From Aurantiacibacter marinus (GTDB lineage: Bacteria > Pseudomonadota > Alphaproteobacteria > Sphingomonadales > Sphingomonadaceae): 64,000 bases of DNA. Positions within the stretch are counted from its first letter, which is position 1. Each line of letters begins with the position of its first letter. The notes beneath the pieces were generated by a model. It was not told the origin of the DNA. It made no database searches and saw only the letters and a program-made list of their open reading frames with translations. The DNA lies in assembly GCF_001021555.1 (NCBI RefSeq), contig NZ_LDCP01000002.1, positions 434,001-498,000 of the forward strand, given 5' to 3'. The position numbers were made by a program, and so were the translations under genes. Positions 60,123-64,000 of the stretch are shown here, piece by piece.

Positions 60123-61352
60123 ATGGCGAAAATTCAGGTCAAGAACCCGGTCGTTGAACTCGACGGCGACGAAATGACAAAAATCATCTGGCAGTGGATC
60201 CGCGAACGGCTGATCCTGCCTTATCTCGATGTCGACCTGAAGTATTACGATCTTTCCATTGAGAAGCGTGACGAGACGGACGATCAGATCACCATCGACG
60301 CCGCAAATGCCATCAAGGAACACGGTGTTGGCGTGAAATGCGCCACCATTACTCCTGATGAAGCCCGCGTTGAAGAATTCGGCCTCAAGCAGATGTGGCG
60401 TTCGCCCAACGGCACGATCCGTAACATCCTTGGCGGCGTCGTATTCCGTGAGCCGATCGTGATCGACAATGTGCCGCGCCTTGTGCCCGGCTGGACCGAT
60501 CCCATCGTTGTGGGCCGCCACGCCTTTGGTGACCAGTACCGCGCCACCGACACGCTGATCCCGGGCGCAGGCAAGCTGCGCCTGGTATTCGAAGGCGCAG
60601 ACGGCAAGAATATCGACCTCGACGTGTTCGAATTCGAACAGCCCGGCGTTGCGATGGCGATGTATAATCTGGACGAGAGCATCCGTGATTTTGCTCGCGC
60701 CAGCTTCAACTATGGCCTCGACCGTGGCTGGCCGGTTTATCTCTCCACGAAGAACACCATCCTCAAGAAGTATGATGGGCGCTTCAAAGACCTGTTCCAG
60801 GAAATCTTCGACACCGAAGGCTTCAAGGAAAAGTTCGAAGAAGCCAACATCACTTACGAACACCGCCTGATCGACGACATGGTCGCAGCCGCTCTCAAGT
60901 GGAGCGGCAAGTTCGTATGGGCCTGCAAGAACTATGATGGTGACGTGCAGTCCGACATCGTGGCTCAGGGCTTCGGCTCGCTCGGACTGATGACTTCGGT
61001 TCTGATGACGCCAGATGGCAACACTGTGGAAGCAGAAGCGGCGCACGGCACCGTGACCCGCCACTTCCGCCAGCATGAGCAGGGCAAGGCGACTTCCACC
61101 AACCCCATCGCCAGCATCTTCGCATGGACGCGCGGCCTGATGTACCGTGGTCGCTTCGACAACACGCCCGACGTGGTAGCTTTTGCCGAAACGCTGGAGC
61201 GGGTCTGCATCGAGTGCGTTGAACAGGGCAAGATGACCAAGGATCTCGCGCTTCTTATCGGCCCGAGCCAGAGTTGGATGACCACCGAGCAGTTCTTCGA
61301 AGCCATCGTTGAAGGCCTTGAAGTGGAAATGAAGAAGCAGGGTCTGGCTTGA
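60123..61352 (+). CDS. icd: NADP-dependent isocitrate dehydrogenase
   Basis: Icd oxidatively decarboxylates isocitrate to 2-oxoglutarate in the TCA cycle. The 409-residue protein belongs to the homodimeric, eukaryote-like NADP form. It begins [20 protein letters not shown] and has [63 protein letters not shown] and [13 protein letters not shown]. The substrate Ser/Asn/Arg residues in SPNGTIRN are present. AGGTAGG precedes the ATG. Confidence 0.96.
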   Translation: MAKIQVKNPVVELDGDEMTKIIWQWIRERLILPYLDVDLKYYDLSIEKRDETDDQITIDAANAIKEHGVGVKCATITPDEARVEEFGLKQMWRSPNGTIRNILGGVVFREPIVIDNVPRLVPGWTDPIVVGRHAFGDQYRATDTLIPGAGKLRLVFEGADGKNIDLDVFEFEQPGVAMAMYNLDESIRDFARASFNYGLDRGWPVYLSTKNTILKKYDGRFKDLFQEIFDTEGFKEKFEEANITYEHRLIDDMVAAALKWSGKFVWACKNYDGDVQSDIVAQGFGSLGLMTSVLMTPDGNTVEAEAAHGTVTRHFRQHEQGKATSTNPIASIFAWTRGLMYRGRFDNTPDVVAFAETLERVCIECVEQGKMTKDLALLIGPSQSWMTTEQFFEAIVEGLEVEMKKQGLA

Positions 61353-61384
61353 AGTCGACCTCAGTCAAACATTTGTAGTGAAAC

Positions 61385-61419
61385 GAGGCAATCCAGTGCG
61401 CTATGCGCTGGGTTGCCTC
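61385..61419 (+). terminator. Stem-loop terminator after icd
   Basis: GAGGCAATCCAG pairs with CTGGGTTGCCTC around a TGCGCTATGCG loop, followed by TTCGCTTTC. It lies 32 bp after the icd stop. Confidence 0.75.
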
Positions 61420-61461
61420 TTCGCTTTCAGAACAGTCAAATAGGAAAAGTGGCCGCCAGTC

Positions 61462-63066
61462 ATGAGCAGCAAAGCCCGCCTTGAAGTCCGTCAGGCCGAA
61501 ACTGGCGATATTCGCCGCATCGCCGCGCTGGCGAAGCGCGTCTATGATGATTTTGCGCCCTACACACAGGGTGAAATCCGCGGGCAACTGAACAACTATT
61601 CGGCGGGCTGTTTTGTTGCCATTCTGGATGACAAGCTCGTCGGCTATTGCGCCACCATGCGCATTGGCGGAGATAAGGCGCTGCGTCCGCATACGTGGGA
61701 TGAAATCACCGGCAATGGCTACGGCAGCCGGCATGATCCCAATGGCGATTGGCTGTACGGATATGAAATGGTCGTCGATCCCAAAGTGCGCGGCACCCGC
61801 ATTGGTCGGCGGCTGTATGAAGAGCGGCGCTCTTTGGCCGAACAGCTGGAACTGAAAGGCATCGCCTTTGGCGGGCGCATGCCAAACCTCAAGAAATCAT
61901 GGCGCAGGGTAGATAGCCCTGCCGATTATCTTGAAAAAGTCATCGCGGGCAAGATCCATGACCCTGTCCTGCGTTTTCAGCTGGCCAATGGCTTTGAACC
62001 AATAGGCGTGCTGGCCAAGTATCTGCCTGAAGACCGGAATAGCCGGGGCAACGCAGTCCACATGGTCTGGCGCAATCCCTGGGTCGATCAGGAAGCGAGC
62101 ACGCAGGCGCGTGTTCCACGCGGCGTGGAAAACGTGCGCGTCGCCACCTGTCAGTTGCAGGCACGGGCGGTGAAGGACTTTGACGAGTTTATCGGACAAA
62201 TCCGCTATTTCGTCGATGTTGCAGCGGATTACGAAGCAGATTTTATTCTGTTTCCCGAATTGTTCACGCTGATGCTCCTCAGCGCTGAAGCGGAAGAGCT
62301 TTCGCCATTGGAAAGCATTGAACGCCTGTCCGAATACACGCCGCGCATCCGCGAAGCGCTGAGCGAGATGGCGCTCAAATGCAATATCAACATTATCGGC
62401 GGCTCCCACCCGACGCGGATGGAAGACGGCGACATTCACAATGTTGCGATGGTGTGCCTGCGCGATGGATCAATCCACGAGCAGGAGAAGATCCATCCGA
62501 CGCCTAACGAGGCATATTGGTGGAACATTCGCGGCGGTGATGCTGTGGATGTAATCCAGACAGACTGCGGCCCCATCGGCGTGCTGATATGTTACGATTC
62601 GGAATTTCCGGAACTCGCACGCAGACTGGCCGATGAAGGCGCGCGGATCATCTTCGTGCCTTTCTGCACCGATAGCCGCCAAGGCTATATGCGCGTGCGT
62701 TACTGCTCCGCGGCCCGGGCGATTGAAAACCAGTGTTATGTGGTGATGAGCGGCAATGTCGGCAATTTGCCCAATGTCGCCAACATGGACATCCAATATG
62801 CGCAGAGCTGCATCCTGACGCCTTGCGACTTCCCCTTTGCACGTGACGGGATTGCGGCCGAAGCGACAGAGAATGTCGAAACGCTGACTATCAGTGATGT
62901 GAATTTGGCTGATCTTGCATGGGCCAGAGCTGAGGGTACCGTGCGAAATCTGGCTGACCGGCGTTTCGATCTCTACCGGATCGAGTGGGAACACCGGGAA
63001 GGTGCAACACAGGCCGAACCCAGCGGCCCGCCACCAACGCGCCAGCATGGACCGGGTGGCGGCTAG
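61462..63066 (+). CDS. GNAT acetyltransferase-nitrilase fusion protein
   Basis: The 534-residue fusion has an N-terminal GNAT domain (VRQAETGDIRRIAALAKRVYDD, YGYEMVVDPKVRGTRIGRRLYEERR with the acetyl-CoA loop). The nitrilase-superfamily domain starts near residue 220. It has the triad Glu in ILFPELFTL, Lys in QEKIHPTPNEAYWW and Cys in GVLICYDSEFPEL. This fusion is a known nitrilase branch; the nitrilase half probably acts on an amide or carbamoyl compound. A coupled acetylation-hydrolysis role is a guess. Confidence 0.9.
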   Translation: MSSKARLEVRQAETGDIRRIAALAKRVYDDFAPYTQGEIRGQLNNYSAGCFVAILDDKLVGYCATMRIGGDKALRPHTWDEITGNGYGSRHDPNGDWLYGYEMVVDPKVRGTRIGRRLYEERRSLAEQLELKGIAFGGRMPNLKKSWRRVDSPADYLEKVIAGKIHDPVLRFQLANGFEPIGVLAKYLPEDRNSRGNAVHMVWRNPWVDQEASTQARVPRGVENVRVATCQLQARAVKDFDEFIGQIRYFVDVAADYEADFILFPELFTLMLLSAEAEELSPLESIERLSEYTPRIREALSEMALKCNINIIGGSHPTRMEDGDIHNVAMVCLRDGSIHEQEKIHPTPNEAYWWNIRGGDAVDVIQTDCGPIGVLICYDSEFPELARRLADEGARIIFVPFCTDSRQGYMRVRYCSAARAIENQCYVVMSGNVGNLPNVANMDIQYAQSCILTPCDFPFARDGIAAEATENVETLTISDVNLADLAWARAEGTVRNLADRRFDLYRIEWEHREGATQAEPSGPPPTRQHGPGGG

Positions 63067-63087
63067 GCAGCTTGCCAGGCTCCCAGA

Positions 63088-63957
63088 TTATTTGCGGGCG
63101 GCGATGTCGAACAGTTTTTGTGCCGCGAGGACGGCGGCGGGCGCGTTAGGCGCAGTGGCATCTGCCCCGACTTCGGCGGCGAGGGCCGGATCAGCGGTAA
63201 ATATCGGCCCGCCCACCATTATACCGATGTTGCGGTTTTTCGAATCGCGGCGCACATCGACAATTACGGACTTCAGCCCTTCGACCTGCAAATCCGATCC
63301 GGCGGTCAGCCCGATAACGGCGAACCAGTTGTCGCGTACCGTACGCGCGATTTCGTCCGCGTCACCCGAATATTCGGTCGTGACTTGCCATCCTCCGGCA
63401 ACCAGCAGTTTTTCAATCATGGATGCCCCGAACACATGATGGTTGCCCGGCGTGGTGGCCATAATGACCTGACGCCGCGTCTCGAATTCCGGAAGTGCGT
63501 AGGTCTCGTTGAAAATCGATAGCAGCGTTTGCAGGCGTGCAACGCCGAATGTGACATCGATAAAGTCACATTCGTCATTTTCCCACATCGTACCCAAAAA
63601 GCGCGCGGTCGGTTCGAGTAGCTCCACATAGAGAGCTTCCATAGAAAGGCCGCGATCCCGCATGACTGTTACATAATCCGCTGCCGCATCAAGATCGTCA
63701 CCCAGCACGATATGGGCAAGCTCGTCAATTTCTGCGCCGTTTGGCCGTAAACTCTTGATGACATCGTCAATCGGCGGTGCATTTACGACGACTTCTGTAT
63801 GCAGACGCAAAAGGCGCGGAATGATTTCGCCGGACACGATACGGGCCAGACTTCCCTGGCGGTCAGCAGCGTCGGGGCGCTGATATATCTCCGGTGCAGC
63901 AAAACACTTTTCGAACTGCCGCAGGTCTCTGCGGCCCACCACGGGCGTGCTTGTCAT
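63088..63957 (-). CDS. Cobalamin-binding regulator, PpaA/AerR-like
   Basis: The protein of about 289 residues (from MTSTP; an ATG at 63975 adds six) has a helical B12-cap domain (EALYVELLEPTARFLGTMWENDECDFIDVTFG). A Rossmann B12 domain follows. The ligand motif is NxHxxG in TTPGNHHVFGASM (His180 of the long form; the usual DxHxxG Asp is Asn), with GLTAGSDLQ and MVGGPIF as the later family regions. PpaA/AerR proteins with this plan sense light and oxygen through B12 and control photosynthesis genes. The role here is inferred. Confidence 0.75.
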   Translation of the reverse strand: MTSTPVVGRRDLRQFEKCFAAPEIYQRPDAADRQGSLARIVSGEIIPRLLRLHTEVVVNAPPIDDVIKSLRPNGAEIDELAHIVLGDDLDAAADYVTVMRDRGLSMEALYVELLEPTARFLGTMWENDECDFIDVTFGVARLQTLLSIFNETYALPEFETRRQVIMATTPGNHHVFGASMIEKLLVAGGWQVTTEYSGDADEIARTVRDNWFAVIGLTAGSDLQVEGLKSVIVDVRRDSKNRNIGIMVGGPIFTADPALAAEVGADATAPNAPAAVLAAQKLFDIAARK

Positions 63958-64000
63958 ATTTGCCGATTGGCCCATCCCACACCTCTCATCGCGCGCCTTT

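Noticed and set aside
59847-61076. 409-residue frame antisense to icd and the FAD oxidoreductase end
   Set aside because: It covers two clear plus-strand enzymes and has no motif of its own.
1-64000. Mobile elements, phage genes or CRISPR arrays
   Set aside because: No transposase, integrase, terminase or spaced direct-repeat array was seen; only short REP-like palindromes were found.

Overview
The window is a gene-dense, GC-rich chromosomal segment from an alphaproteobacterium, most likely a member of the Sphingomonadales close to Erythrobacter/Altererythrobacter (Erythrobacteraceae). This rests on gene content and order: a split F0 ATP-synthase operon with paired b and b' subunits, a TIGR02300/FYDLN-type zinc protein, class II-type AroA, a trpF-trpB-trpA-accD-folC run, CpdR, a SapC-family protein, NADP isocitrate dehydrogenase, a type III PKS cluster and, at the right edge, a B12-binding protein of the PpaA/AerR type. 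I saw no rRNA, CRISPR array, transposase or integrase. Two tRNA genes are present, Ala-GGC and Val-GAC.

Layout. 1-1344 (minus): asd followed by a lipoprotein cut by the window edge. 1450-8365 (minus): the ffh-rpsP-rimM-trmD-rplS translation operon, split between rimM and trmD by about 3 kb of unrelated genes (small membrane protein, GRDP-like protein, TIGR04222 membrane protein with a Gly/Cys tail, nitrilase, hypothetical). 8599-9116: tRNA-Ala and the FYDLN zinc protein. 9303-15563 (mostly plus): aroA, DUF411, CBU_0592-like protein, cmk, rpsA, gloB, with a DUF962/Mpo1-like gene on minus. 15560-18849 (minus): PepSY protein and the F0 operon atpI-B-E-b'-b. 19085-24228: an orphan gene, the ydbH-ynbE-ydbL envelope operon (minus) and radC (plus). 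24407-32912 (plus): purB, LapA-like protein, pyrF, lipoprotein, trpF, trpB, two small proteins, trpA, accD, folC. 32916-38475: AmpG-like permease (minus), then a pseudouridine synthase, rsmD and uvrD (plus). 38547-46785: DUF418 membrane protein, cupredoxin-like lipoprotein, FkbM methyltransferase, RNA helicase, periplasmic protein, GlcD-like oxidase, SapC. 46990-48676: N-formylglutamate amidohydrolase, cpdR, tRNA-Val.

48715-60063 is the most interesting stretch. A MerR-type regulator and a long-chain acyl-CoA ligase (minus) diverge from thiolase, a 3-hydroxyacyl-CoA dehydrogenase/enoyl-CoA hydratase fusion, acyl-CoA dehydrogenase and a flavin oxidoreductase (plus). A 20-bp near-perfect dyad sits between the two arms. 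With no visible terminator and only 33 bp of spacing, the plus-strand run continues into a type III polyketide synthase, an SAM methyltransferase and an FAD oxidoreductase. That gene trio suggests synthesis of a methylated, oxidised phenolic or quinone lipid from acyl-CoA starters, placed next to the enzymes that make and degrade acyl-CoAs.

60123-63975 holds icd, a GNAT-nitrilase fusion and the B12-binding PpaA/AerR-like gene, which could mark the border of a photosynthesis gene cluster beyond the window. Many long antisense ORFs opposite real genes were dismissed as codon-bias shadows.
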